Program-made: the position numbers and the translations under genes
Shown: positions 25,543 through 36,174 of the stretch, in pieces
Position numbering within the stretch: position 1 is the stretch's first letter
Layout: every line of letters begins with the position of its first letter
The notes under the pieces: generated by a model
What the model was told of the DNA's origin: nothing
Database searches by the model: none
Seen by the model: only the letters and a program-made list of their open reading frames with translations
Assembly: GCA_033980235.1 (NCBI GenBank)
Contig: CM067065.1
Span: 25,700,836-25,764,835, forward strand
Source of the DNA: Diadema setosum
Taxonomy: Eukaryota; Echinodermata; Echinoidea; Diadematoida; Diadematidae
DNA length: 64,000 nucleotides
Reading direction: 5' to 3'

Positions 25543-25646
25543 CTTCCAGCTGTAAAGAGACTTGCGTTGGCTGCACCAAATGTAGACATGCACACACCAA
25601 CGGGTACAATCCATGCGAAAATTCCCATGGTTCGTTGCGCAAAGGT
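25543..25646 (-). CDS. Gene 1 exon 7 (TM8), last visible exon
   Basis: 104 bp. Acceptor GCGTTTTAG|ACCTT, donor CTGGAAG|GTAAGA. It encodes [20 protein letters not shown] followed by [15 protein letters not shown]. The donor is intact, which implies a further exon downstream (to the left). Confidence 0.91.
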
Positions 25647-28600
25647 CTAAAACGCAGGAAAGGAAAACAAAAACAAAAACACACAAATGTTATTTCAACT
25701 CGCGTTTCAAAATGCATGAATTTACGTACGTTACTACGTAACAAAAAAAAAACAAACAAAAAAATTAATTATTATGAGATTTAGGGCTAAATCTATCCTT
25801 TGCAACTGATTGACAAATTGCCCTACAGGGCAATTTGTCAATCAGTTGCAATGAAAACATCTCGACGGAAAAAATTCATGAAATCTATTCTTCTCGGAAA
25901 GTGCTGTGATCCACGCTTTCCTAATGTATTGAAGTACAATGATTCTCTTGATGTGCTCAGTCTGAAATTATCATATTGTTATTTTGACCTACATTATGGT
26001 ATTACGATTATCTACGTTGAAGATGTTTACTAATGTGCTTCCTTATGTTGAGTAGAAAGGCCGAAGGAGCATAGGTGAATGATATAATTGGGTTGTCACT
26101 CTCAAGAGACATGCACGCCCACTGACTGTCCATGGTTTGGGTTGAAGGCGTTTCCAACAACCCCGCGCGACGGAAAAGTGAAAGAAACAGCCATTTGCAG
26201 CTTCTGAAAGCAATAATTGCTCGTTAACAAAAGTCCGCTTATCGGTGCGTCCGGAGCGACACCATAGCAATTAACCCTCCAAAGCACCTCAGCGAACAGA
26301 ATAGTCAAGCCTATTGAAAGTCTGACTGTCAAACGCTTGTTTCTTTTCTTCTTCGTCGTCTTCTTCTTCTTTCTACCCGCATATCAAGAGTGGTCAGGTC
26401 AGGGAAGAGGGAATACAAGCCGGGCAACAGTCGGGGTTTCTTGGCTAACGAAGATGTAACAACAGTTTTCCTCTGCACTACCATTTTTTTCCTTTTCAGT
26501 GCAATCGTTAACTTGCATATTTTTTTTTTTGTTTCCGTGTTTGCTTAAAAAAAAAAAACGATGGCACATTATAATATCATTATTTATGTTTAAGGAGAAA
26601 ATATCTTGCAATGTCTTGCAAAAGTGAAATTGTCGCCAAAATGGACCTACCAATGACCAATGGACTTACAATGGCAACGGCTTTTGATACCATAAGTTCC
26701 GCTGGTGTAATAACAGTGAAGTAGGCGATATTGACGACGATATATATCAATGTCACGACTGGTATTCCCATAATGACGGCGAGAGGGAGGTTTCTGATAA
26801 TTAAATAAATATATAAATAGATAGAAAAATAAACAAATGAATAAAGACATGTACTTTGCTAAAAGTAGATAGTGAAAAATAAGCAAATCAATAAAGCCAT
26901 ATCAATAATGACTGATAAACATCTATAGTAGATTGTAAAAGTTATTTACAGTAGATCAAAAAAAAAAAACTATACGAAGAATGATAAAGAAAGAAAGAAA
27001 GAAAGACAAGGCAGCTAACGTAGACAGTACAAAATAACTTGATTGATAATGCTTGAATCTAATATCTAAATAATAATGCAATAAAAAGCTGTATACTTTG
27101 CAGGACTACCACATGGAACCTTGAATAATGTGTTCTGGTTGATATCTAATGATGTCGATCGAATCAAATAAAACAATATAAAAATCAATGCAGCTTCAAC
27201 AGGTGTATTACTGTACTTTTTTGTGTGTAATTTGAATGTTACTTTTTCTATCCAACCTACTCAGAATTATGCATAATACATATAGATTATTTCATACAAG
27301 AAGCTACATTTGTACGTTATTAAGTTCAATGATAATATATTCATGAAAATATTCCATTTTTATGTTCATTATGGAAACGTTGGCAAGTGAGCTTTCCAAC
27401 TGGTATGAAATGTATCTATCATTATTTGGCAAGTAGACAGCCACAAGAAGGTGATACGCTTACCTTCGAGGATTCTTCAATTCTTCTGTCAGTGAATTGA
27501 GATAAGTCCTGTGTGGAAGAGGTTAAATGAAGCAGTACAGACTTTGGGCATTGTTCTTGTGTGCAGAACATTATTAGAAAACTTTCAAGGTGACACAAAG
27601 ACACACTCAAACTTTCCGTTGCCATACGTAACTTTATTTGAATTTGCCCTAAATAAGAAAAAAAAAAATAATACGATGATAATGACAGGAGATTATTGCC
27701 CATGTACAGGATAGAAGGAATGTTACATTATTTTGATTTACTTTCCTTGTAATACCTCTACCTCTTGTTCTCAAGGCAACAGAGAAACCCTACCTAACCG
27801 ACTTTCGACAACTGAACATTTGTTGAAATAACCTTTGACATTGTAATATTGTCATCTTACAAGATATTTTTCTCACATAATAACTCTCACAGAAAACGTC
27901 CAACACATACACGCACACGCACAGGCGCGCGCGCACACACACACACATCGATGCATGCACATAAAAGCTGTTGATGCATGTGCTTAAAGGGATAGTGCAG
28001 CGTTGGTTGAGGGGAGGATTCCGGTTGTAACTTTTTGCGAGATTCTTAGAAACCACTTTACAAAAGTAGTTCAAAGTTTATTAGATGAAAATCCGTTTTA
28101 ATATCTAGAAAGAAAATAAAACAAAGCGGTCTTTATAAAAGATGGTTTCCACCTTTTATTAGGGTCGCTCTTGTTTAGACATCTCAGCCATTTCAAGGCC
28201 AATTTTCATCAAATAAACTTTGAATTTCTCTTAGAATAATATTGTATGCTCTTTCATACTTTATAAGAGGTTTCTCATTAACTCCAAAAAAATAATAATA
28301 AAAAACACTGGAAACATTAAGCCTTAGCTCATTCGATACTGTACAATCCCATAAAACACGAGAATGAAACGAAATGATAGTCCTTACCATCCCTCATAAG
28401 CCCAAAGTCCTTGGTAAAACGCCAGAGCATAAGATGACACATCCGGGGCACTGCTCTTGAACGACTCCGAAGGAACGAGCAAGTCTGTCTCTCCTGCAAA
28501 CACAGCAGCGATGCAAGTGACACATTGGCCCGAATTCACGAAGGTGGTAGAATTGAAACCATGGTTTAAAACCATGATGGACAAAGACCGTAGTTTTCAA

Positions 28601-31600
28601 TTGGGTGCCGAGTGTCGTGTGTCCTATTTCGTCGACAAAATGACTGATTTTGTAACGAAAAAGGTCATGAAACACTTGGCGCCCCATAAAAAAAACACAC
28701 AAACACACACACACACACACAACTACGGTCTTTGTCCATGGTTTAAACCATGGTTTCAATTGTACCAATTTCCTGAATTCGGGCCTGTATGTCAGTATTA
28801 TGTAAACACTCGTACCTAATGCTGTAACATATTATGCATTGTTAATGACATTGCTGCCAATAGTATCATTTTCTCTGTACGCTCAAATTTGGCTACTTTG
28901 TATACTCTCAAGGCAAACCCTTACTCTGTATAAGCAATAAGATATTTAAAAAAACGACGAATTCCATCTATATGTCGATTTTTTAAGCCCTACACTGACA
29001 AAAAAAAAGAAAAGAGAAACACTAATGCAACGGTGCAGAGCTAGTAAACTGGACAGAGAACATTATTATAACTGTTATCTACTATGTTGATCAAGGCTGA
29101 AAGACAATGTAAGCTCGTCACACTCTAAAAATGACCATGGTAAATCCACATTATGACTCCTCCAACATTTTGTTAAATGTTGAATCTAACACTCAAACAA
29201 CTTAATCTAACACTCAAAATATTAATCTACATTTTCAAAAGTAGTAAATCCAACATTTTGAGTGTTGAATTAAACATCATTTTACCCCCCCCCCCAAAAA
29301 AAAAAAAAGTTGGCGGAACGACAAATCTTCTAATATTGAATTACCAGTCAACCAGTCGAGATTTGAAGTGTGTTGACTACAGTGTGTAAAGTCTGAACTT
29401 AGAGGTGAAAAGTTATATTTTGTGCTGTGTGTCCAGAATGTTTAATGATTTAATGCAAGCTCTTCTAACACTATACATTACCCACCTCGTGCGATGTTAA
29501 CAAATCCAATTGCAATGATGATAAAACATAGAAGTGTTTTGGCGATCGTGAAGACGATATTCAGCTGGTTGGCCGCTTTTACACTGTACGAATTGATGAA
29601 TGTCAACAACACTGAAAAGGAAAAAGTGGCAGATTTTAAATAACATTTCAGACAAAAAAAAAAACACACACACACACGCACAATTTTGTTCCTTTCCCTT
29701 CATCATCTATTGAATTCAATAGACTGTATGTCTACTGTTTTGTATGATGTATATTTGAAGGGTTTGTTTGCAAAAACCGATAAGTCCATTTTTGAAGATT
29801 TTGAAGTACGATCTCTGTCATAAAGTACAAAATAATACCTTTTAAATGATAATATTGGTCACTACATATACAGGTATATGTCTTAAGTTATGGTCAAAAG
29901 AAGCAACAATTTTCTTATTATTCTGTTTATTTTTCTTGACCTTTAATCGCAAATATCTCCATTTGGCAAATATGGACTTATCGGTTTTTGCAAACAAACT
30001 CTTCATTTACATTCTGTTAGTATTTGTCAGTTGTCTGTTCCGGAAACCCATACTTGCGTCGTATACGCTCTACACACCACAGAACCAAGCCTAAAACTCA
30101 ATAGTAACAGTCACGCCAAAACATAGAAATTACCGTTGTTGTGTTAGTAATGTAAAAATATGCATGCATATCATAAGCGTCACAACAAAAACAAGGAAAA
30201 GTAGAAATTACGCGGTGCGTAACATATGTCCCCGCCGGAAGTAGCATTTTGTAACAAAATGTGCAATATAGGTAAAAAATCAAGGTCAAAGGTCAAAGAA
30301 GTCAAAGGTCAAAATTCTGTGTAGAAGTTTTGAAGCCCTCACCTAGTGCCATCACATAAAGCAAATGGAATCGAAATTGGGTTAGAAATGGCGAAGGAGT
30401 AGCATTTTGTAGCCAATGTACAATATAGTTCAAAAATCAAGGTCAAAGGTCAAAGAAGACAAAGGTCAAAATTCTGTGTAGAAGTTTTGAAGCCCTCACC
30501 TAGTGCTATCACATAAAGCAAACGGAATCGAAATCGGGTTAGAAATGGCGAAGGAGTAGCATTCTGTAGCAAAATGCACAATATAGGTCAAAAATCAAGG
30601 TCAGAGGTCAAAGAAGTCAAAGGTCAAAATTCTGTGTAGAAGTTTTGAAGCCCTCAACTAGTGCCATCATATAAAGCAAACGGAATCGAAATCGGGTTAA
30701 AAATGCCGAAGGAGTAGCATTTCGTAGCAAAATGTACAATATAGGTCAAAAATCAAGGTCAAAGGTCAAAGAAGTCAACGGTCAAAATTCTGTGTAGAAG
30801 TTTTGAAGCCCTCACCTAGTGCCATCACATAAAGCAAACGGAATCGAAATCGGGTTAGAAATGGCGAAGGAGTAGCATTTTGTAGCCAATGTACAATATA
30901 CGTCAAAAAATCAAGGTCAAAGGTCAAAGAAGTCAAAGGTCAAAATTCTGTGTAGAAGTTTTGAAGCCCTCACCTAGTGCCATCACATAAAGCAAACGGA
31001 ATCGAAATCGGGTTAGAAATGGCGAAGGAGTAGCATTTTGTAGCAAAATGTACAATATAGGTCAAAGGTCAAGGTCAAAGGTCACGACTGAAATTCTGTG
31101 TAGAAGTTTCAAAGCTCCATGTAGTGCTATCATATAAAGCAAACAGAATCAAAATTGGCTCATAAATGACAGAGAAGTAGCAAATTGAAGATTTTGATCA
31201 CACACGGACGCACACACGGACACACGGACGGACGGACGGACGGACACACGGACGGACGGACGGACGGACGGACGGACACACGGACACACACACGTACGGA
31301 GACCGTTTCATAGTCCCCTGCTCGAACTCGTTCGGCGGGGACAACAAAATGTTCTCTTCCTCTGTTTACAGAATGGGATTATTATCTTCAACCACTTTCT
31401 TTCTTTGTTCAATGTTCAACACTGTTCAAAGGAAAAAGTCTCTTGCTCACCGTCTCCTAAAGCAAAAAAAAATAATAATAATAAAATAGAATGTGATTGC
31501 TATCATTACTTCGTCATTTTTGTGATGGTAACGTTGATTGGATAATAACTCACGCAGAGCGAGGATGGCGAACAGTTTGGCCGCGCCCTCTTTCTCCACG

Positions 31601-32193
31601 CATTCACCCGGCACGGTGTACTCTGCTGTGTAAGTACCAAAGACGAGACAGAGAATAGCCACTGTGGCAGGGCGGATGATGAATACGAAGGTCCAGGAGA
31701 ACAGAAATGCGGGCAAATCGCCCAAACTCGCCAAAAGGTAGGCGTAGTCCCCGCCGGACTTCGGAATCATCGTACCAAGTTCAGCGTAGCAGAGACAGCC
31801 TGTCGAAGAAAAGACACAGAGCCAATTAACATCATTGACATTTACAAGTCTATATTTCACACCTGATTGTGACGAGTAGGCCATTCTATTATACTCTAAA
31901 GAAAAAAAAAAATGAACAGTTCTGTTTGAAGGGTAACGGTGCAGAATGTGTAATCATAAACGTTATTGCATGTAACTGAAAGAAAAGTCGAAAAGAATAC
32001 CCGAAAAAAAAAAAAAACAATAACCTTTCCGGAATCATGCAATCTGAGCTCTTTACGTACCCTTTAGGCCTGTACGTGCTCACTTGTTCATCCACAAAGG
32101 GGAAAATTCAACTCAGCTATCAATGTTCCTTGAATGCAAAAGTATCAGTATTACATATCAGTACAGGGGAGATAGGGACATTCCGTTCAAAGG

Positions 32194-32241
<48 letters not shown>

Positions 32242-32965
32242 TATTTAGGATCCGTCATTGCTGAATGATTCTACGACCCTGATGATACATGTAGATATTT
32301 AAGTTGGGTAACAACATGAAGTATATTTGATATCAAAATTCTACAAGATATTGTTGTTTTGTTTTCAGTCATTGAAATGTACACCTTTCATAGACGTGTA
32401 TCTTGACATAGCTACCTATAAGCCCCGGATTCACGAAGGTGGTAAAATATTTATGGAGTGCCAAGTGTCACATGGCCTGTTTCATTACGAAATCAGTCAT
32501 ATCGTCAACGTAATGACTGATTTCGTAATGAAATAGATCATGCGACACTTGGCTCTCCTTACAAATTGTCCATGGTTGAAACCATGATTTCAATATTGTA
32601 CCATCTCCGTGAATTCGGACCTATGTGTTCCTTCTGGGTTCTGAAACAAGTAGATTTGTAAGGAAAAATTAATGAAAGTAGAGTCATCCTCGCCCGGGTC
32701 AAAGTTAATCAGACAGGGCAAATCGCAACTCGGCTTACTCCTCCCCCCCCCCCCCCCCCCCCGATACGCCACAAAAAAAAAAAAATATATATATATATTT
32801 ATGGTTTAATTTTTCTTCGATTTAAGCACTTTTATTATGTGAGTTGACTTTTTAATGTGGTATTCTCCTTATTTCCATTAGCATTCATCATTCTTCTTGT
32901 GATCAAAATAATGGCGGGAGTATAAAAGCCAGAGTGAGACAATACGGCTTACGACTGAAGAGAAT

Positions 32966-33001
<36 letters not shown>

Positions 33002-34108
33002 CTCCTTTTTCTCTCTCTCCCTTTTCTCTTGGTAATTTGATCACTATCCTTTTAAATGATAACGTTCTTATAAAATACGATATATATGATAATCATCTTG
33101 GTGCAACCGGACACTCATTGTGCACTCGAGGACTATGCAGAGCAGAGGTTGTCTAGCAACACCAAGAATGTATCTCGCCGATCGAGAAACTCCTACAATC
33201 GAAAGAGTTCCATGATGTTGCCACACCATCTCACATTATTACGTTTGTGTTGTTTGGAACCGTTTTTTGTTTCTTTGTTACTGCATGATGCTTACCATTC
33301 ATTGCTAGTATTACATTAAAAAAACAACAACAATAAAACATCATTTACATTAAAACCTTTTTTTTTTTCGTATGATTGTTCTTCTTGATTGAGTAATATT
33401 TATTTTGTAAAGCTCTTAATTGCCCATGAAATTCGTTTGTCTGCTTCTGTTTGGCAACACATTGAAAAAGATTAGAATGCTACCCTGGATTTTCTCCGTG
33501 TTTGTGTCTGATGGGCAATTTCTTGAATGCATTTCTGATTTTGCGCATATCTGGTAAATTTATCGTGTTCCATCTTATCCTTCTGCAATAGATTATAGAC
33601 CCTATGAGGTAGTAATGAATTGAATTTCAGCGGGGCTTTAATAATAGCAAAGTTTAGATCTACAACGCGAACGCCATACACGACGCAGCCTCACTGGTTG
33701 AGCAACGGAAACAGCTGCCTCGCGGATAGGCATGACACTATTCTTAGCCCAATAGCGTTGTCTGTAGCGTTCGCTTAGCAGATTAAAAAACTATAGTTAG
33801 TGATAAGACGAGAATGTCTGCAAGCAAAGTATCCGGGCTAGGTGGGATAAAACACGCTAACACATAAATTTAACAACGGACCCGTTTTTACCTGTCACTA
33901 CCAGAAGCCCACAGAGGAGCCACACCACGAGACTCATGCCGACGCTCTCCGTCTCCCGAAGGATGCCGACCGGCGATACGAAGATGCCCGAACCGATCAT
34001 CCCGCCGACCACGAAGGCGATGCCACCCACGAGCCCGACCTCGCGTTTGAGTTTGACATCGCCGTCGACGTTGCCGTTTTGGTCGGCTTTGTGAATTTTA
34101 CCAGACAT
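25543..34108 (-). CDS. SLC7A9-like amino acid transporter light chain, gene 1 (exons 1-7 only in window)
   Basis: Seven minus-strand exons, 33892-34108, 31554-31799, 29486-29611, 28388-28493, 27464-27508, 26670-26793 and 25543-25646, encode 322 residues plus 2 nt in one frame without a stop. They cover the N-terminus to TM8 of a light chain like gene 2. Motifs present: GSGIF (39-43), [12 protein letters not shown], the loop Cys139 for the heavy chain, [21 protein letters not shown] and [13 protein letters not shown]. Exons 2-7 match gene 2 exactly in length and phase. Exons 8-11 (TM9-TM12, about 165 codons) are not visible anywhere to the left end of the window. Reading through the last donor gives a stop at once (GGAAGGTAA). 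The coding part looks intact, so the gene is either continued beyond the window across an intron of more than 25 kb or 3'-truncated. Confidence 0.88.
25800..25851. repeat. Perfect 25-bp hairpin in gene 1 intron 6
   Basis: Arms 25800-25824 and 25827-25851 (TTGCAACTGATTGACAAATT on the left), with a 2-nt loop AC and no mismatch. Likely a minimal foldback remnant. Confidence 0.9.
26670..26793 (-). CDS. Gene 1 exon 6 (TM7)
   Basis: 124 bp. Acceptor TTATCAG|AAACC, donor GCCATT|GTAAGT. It encodes [20 protein letters not shown] and then [12 protein letters not shown]. Confidence 0.91.
27464..27508 (-). CDS. Gene 1 exon 5 (microexon, TEELKNPRR)
   Basis: 45 bp. Acceptor TTCCACACAG|GACTT, donor CGAAG|GTAAGC. 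It encodes [14 protein letters not shown]. Confidence 0.89.
27984..28330. mobile_element. Foldback family F2, copy in gene 1 intron 4
   Basis: Starts at a TTAA with AAAGGGATAGTGC and GTTGGTTGAGG. It contains GATGAAAATCCGTTTTAATATC and, further on, the complement-like GGCCAATTTTCATCAAATAAA. Related copies are at 41102-41482 and 53040-53400. The right end is not clear. Confidence 0.65.
28388..28493 (-). CDS. Gene 1 exon 4 (TM6)
   Basis: 106 bp. Acceptor TTTGCAG|GAGAG, donor GGGATG|GTAAGG. It encodes [20 protein letters not shown] and then [11 protein letters not shown] 259-bp foldback element begins 34 bp upstream of the acceptor. Confidence 0.91.
28527..28785. mobile_element. Foldback family F3, copy in gene 1 intron 3
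   Basis: Ends GGCCCGAATTCACGAA and complement (TTCCTGAATTCGGGCC). Inner inverted blocks carry AAACCATGGTTTAA and GACAAAGACCGTAGTT. A CA run lies inside. It begins 34 bp from the exon 4 acceptor. A smaller relative is at 32422-32621. Confidence 0.8.
29486..29611 (-). CDS. Gene 1 exon 3 (TM4-TM5)
   Basis: 126 bp. Acceptor CTTTTCAG|TGTTG, donor GCACGAG|GTGGGT. It encodes [16 protein letters not shown] and GFVNIARG. Confidence 0.91.
29757..30004 (-). mobile_element. MITE family M1, copy 2
   Basis: Same terminal repeats as the copy at 4300-4615 and the same internal sequence in reverse orientation, without the 68-bp insertion. It lies in intron 2 of gene 1, just upstream of exon 3. Confidence 0.75.
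30227..31343. mobile_element. TIR-bounded element with AGGTCA minisatellite, gene 1 intron 2
   Basis: Bounded by TGTCCCCGCCG (30227-30237) and its exact complement CGGCGGGGACA (31333-31343). Inside are about six tandem units of ~158 bp (30238-31190), each with AAGGTCAAAGGTCAAAG (a DR1 array of AGGTCA half-sites) and GTGTAGAAGTTTTGAAGCCC. A GGAC/CACA simple repeat (31203-31290) follows. No open frame of note. Confidence 0.85.
30238..31190 (+). repeat. 158-bp minisatellite, about six units
   Basis: AGTAGCATTTTGTAG-type landmarks recur at 30240, 30398, 30555, 30713, 30871 and 31029, a period of 157-158 bp. The last unit is the most divergent. Confidence 0.92.
31554..31799 (-). CDS. Gene 1 exon 2 (TM2-TM3 and Cys loop)
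   Basis: 246 bp. Acceptor TTCGACAG|GCTGT, donor CTCTGC|GTGAGT. It encodes [29 protein letters not shown] and PGECVEKEG, with the putative heavy-chain Cys. Confidence 0.92.
32195..32237. repeat. (TA)n microsatellite, gene 1 intron 1
   Basis: About 43 bp of pure TA. Confidence 0.97.
32422..32621. mobile_element. Foldback family F3, copy in gene 1 intron 1
   Basis: CCCCGGATTCACGAAGGTGG at the left, CCGTGAATTCGGACC at the right. Arms carry GAGTGCCAAGTGTC and TTTCATTACGAAATCAGTCA and their complements. Confidence 0.8.
32968..33890. other. Gene 1 intron 1, left part
   Basis: Holds a CT microsatellite at 32968-32999 and otherwise AT-rich sequence. An open frame at 33086-33319 has no similarity I recognise. 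Confidence 0.6.
33892..34108 (-). CDS. Gene 1 exon 1 (start codon, TM1)
   Basis: 217 bp, 72 codons plus 1 nt. ATG at 34108-34106 ([12 protein letters not shown], then DVKLKREVG). The frame upstream opens only from a GTG at 34129, so the ATG is preferred. Donor TGACAG|GTAAAAA. GC-rich compared with its flanks. Confidence 0.9.
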
Positions 34109-34547
34109 AGTGGATGCTGTTGCCTTCACCTGTACCCCCGCAAATCTCCCGGCAAAGCGTGAACTGGGTAGGGAGGAGTTCCGGGCCTCAGAGTATTGTC
34201 GAATTGATGTTGCATTAGTCGTCTGCTCAAACGAGTGCTGTAGGCAGTGTCTGAAGCCCTGTCCTGTATCGCCACAAAATGCAGGTTAGAGTGGAAAAAT
34301 TCAATAGCGAAATGAGGTGCCATCAGTTTAATATGTTGACTGGAATTCCTTTGAACAATCTCCCTTGAATGATGATCACTCAAGCATTTTTGCTATTCTC
34401 AGGTTAATATTTATGCAGAACTATTATGGTGTGTGCATACTTATGAAACGTGGGGTCACAGAGACTGGTATTTCCAGCCCGGTAGGTTAGAATGCCAATG
34501 AAGCCTGATCACCTGGTTTCATTTTTCGTGAATGTAATTTGTGTTCA
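34109..34547. other. Upstream flank of gene 1
   Basis: Probably contains the 5' UTR. On the minus strand, TACAG|GTGAAGG about 25 bp upstream of the ATG could be either an acceptor or a donor, so I cannot decide whether there is a non-coding 5' exon. No TATA box is evident. Confidence 0.4.
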
Positions 34548-35049
34548 TTAAAGGAAAGCAAAAACCCTCAGAACAATTTGGATTGAGTGAGAGCACTGAA
34601 CATTAGTAAAACACATGAGTGAAAAGTTTGAGGAAAATCTGACAATCGATGCAAAAGTTATTGATTTTTTTTTTTAAGTATTGGTGTTGTAATCACTGGA
34701 TAAGGAGGCTACTAGAGTTCATGACGTCATATTTGGACAACAATACGGCAATAATACAACAATACAAGATTAATATAAAGAGAATTCCACAAAAATTCAT
34801 TTTTCATGAAATTACACATTCCATCAACTTGATACTGACATAAAAGGATAGTAGTTATTCCCCCTGTTTCCTGAAGAGGATTTGTCAAGTAGTCTCCTTT
34901 TACAGTATCCAGTGGTTCCAACACCAAAATTTTAAAAATACACACCTTCTGCATCAATTGTCCAATTTTCCTCAAACTTGCAATATGTTCTACTAATGTT
35001 GCTGTTTTCACTCAATCCACATTTCTCTTTGGGGTTTGGTTTCCTTTAA
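34548..35049. mobile_element. TTAA-ended foldback element F4
   Basis: Both ends carry TTAA plus AAGGAAA (34548) and TTTCCTTTAA (ending 35049). Arms include TTTGAGGAAAATCTGACAAT with the complement ATTGTCCAATTTTCCTCAAA, and TAATCACTGGATA with TATCCAGTGG. Non-coding. Confidence 0.75.
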
Positions 35050-35091
35050 GAGAAGAGAAATAAAAAAAGAACCACGCAGCAGCAACAGAAC

Positions 35092-35510
35092 TAGCCTTTA
35101 AACAAGGCGACTCGCTCTGCGTGCCCCCGTATAGCGCGTTTACCCCACAAACCTGTTGGCCGGCGAGTAGTGGAGCGAGCCGCCTTTATCCACTCGTTCA
35201 GGGATGTGTACGCAGAAAATATACACGGCACCAAGGCAAGTCGCGCGCGCTTGCTAACAAATTTATATTCTTTGACAAATTTGCGTACAAATTTGTTAGC
35301 AAGCGCGCGCGGCTTGCTTTGGTGCCGTGTGTATTTTCTGCGTCAAATTTGTACGCAAATTTGTCAAAGAACATAAAGCAACAACAACGACAAAAGTACA
35401 CATCCCTGAACGAGTGGCTAAAGGCGGCTCGCTCCACTCGCCGGCCAACAGGTTTGTGGGGTAAAGCGCTACACGGGGGCACGCAGAGCGAGTCGCCTTG
35501 TTTAAAGGCT
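35092..35510. mobile_element. GC-rich long foldback element F5
   Basis: Outer arms of about 130 bp (from AGCCTTTAAACAAGGCGACT to the complement AGTCGCCTTGTTTAAAGGCT) enclose a second inverted pair (GCAAGCGCGCG, ACAAATTTGCGTACAAATTT). The 164-codon open frame across it is produced by the palindrome and is not a gene. Confidence 0.85.
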
Positions 35511-35869
35511 ACAACAGAACATGAACATTGCTCCAGAACGATTGTCATTTATGCTGTATTGAGATTCTATAACACAAAAAAAAATCAAAAATTAATTTCG
35601 TGTCCTGTAAAATGATTGTGAATTGCGTTAGGAAAATAGCGATGCAACAATGCTTGGAGGGGCTAAGTACACACACACACACACACACGCACACACACAC
35701 AATCCCTCACACACACATATACACACACAGAAACATATAAGAGCATCCGATCTCTACGTGACTTAAAAGACGAATGTGGAAAAATTATAGGGGCCGGGCT
35801 TACTTTCAAAGTTAACAGACACCGCCACTATAAATCCAAAAGCTCCTGCGAGAATTAACGCATCCTGCC

Positions 35870-36060
35870 TTAAAGGGGATAGCTAGTAACAGATCAGTGG
35901 GAATAAGTGGGAATGCTGGTGGATGATTGTTTCAATCCTTTTGGGATTTATTTAAGAGTACACTGTTGTGTTATTATTATTTGCTTCCGAATGGTCTCAT
36001 ATTCAAGTAATGTGTAGTTCAATGTTTCCAGGTTTAGCATGCCTGTACAGTGACAGGGCG
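35870..36060. mobile_element. Foldback family F1, single-arm copy
   Basis: TTAA at 35870-35873, then AGGGGATAGCTAGTAAC, and the left arm as in the full copies at 39016 and 59144. The right arm is missing. Confidence 0.75.
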
Positions 36061-36099
36061 ATCGTTAACGGCCCGTTAACTGTACAGATTCATTGACTT

Positions 36100-36143
36100 T
36101 TGGCCTACAAGTAAAACATCCCCCTCACCACCACACACACGCT

Positions 36144-36174
<31 letters not shown>

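Noticed and set aside
30227..31343. CRISPR-like array from regular repeats
   Set aside because: The whole 158-bp unit repeats without unique spacers, and the context is an animal intron.
35121..35615. 164-codon open frame
   Set aside because: Lies across a GC-rich foldback; the same sequence is open on both strands because it is a palindrome.
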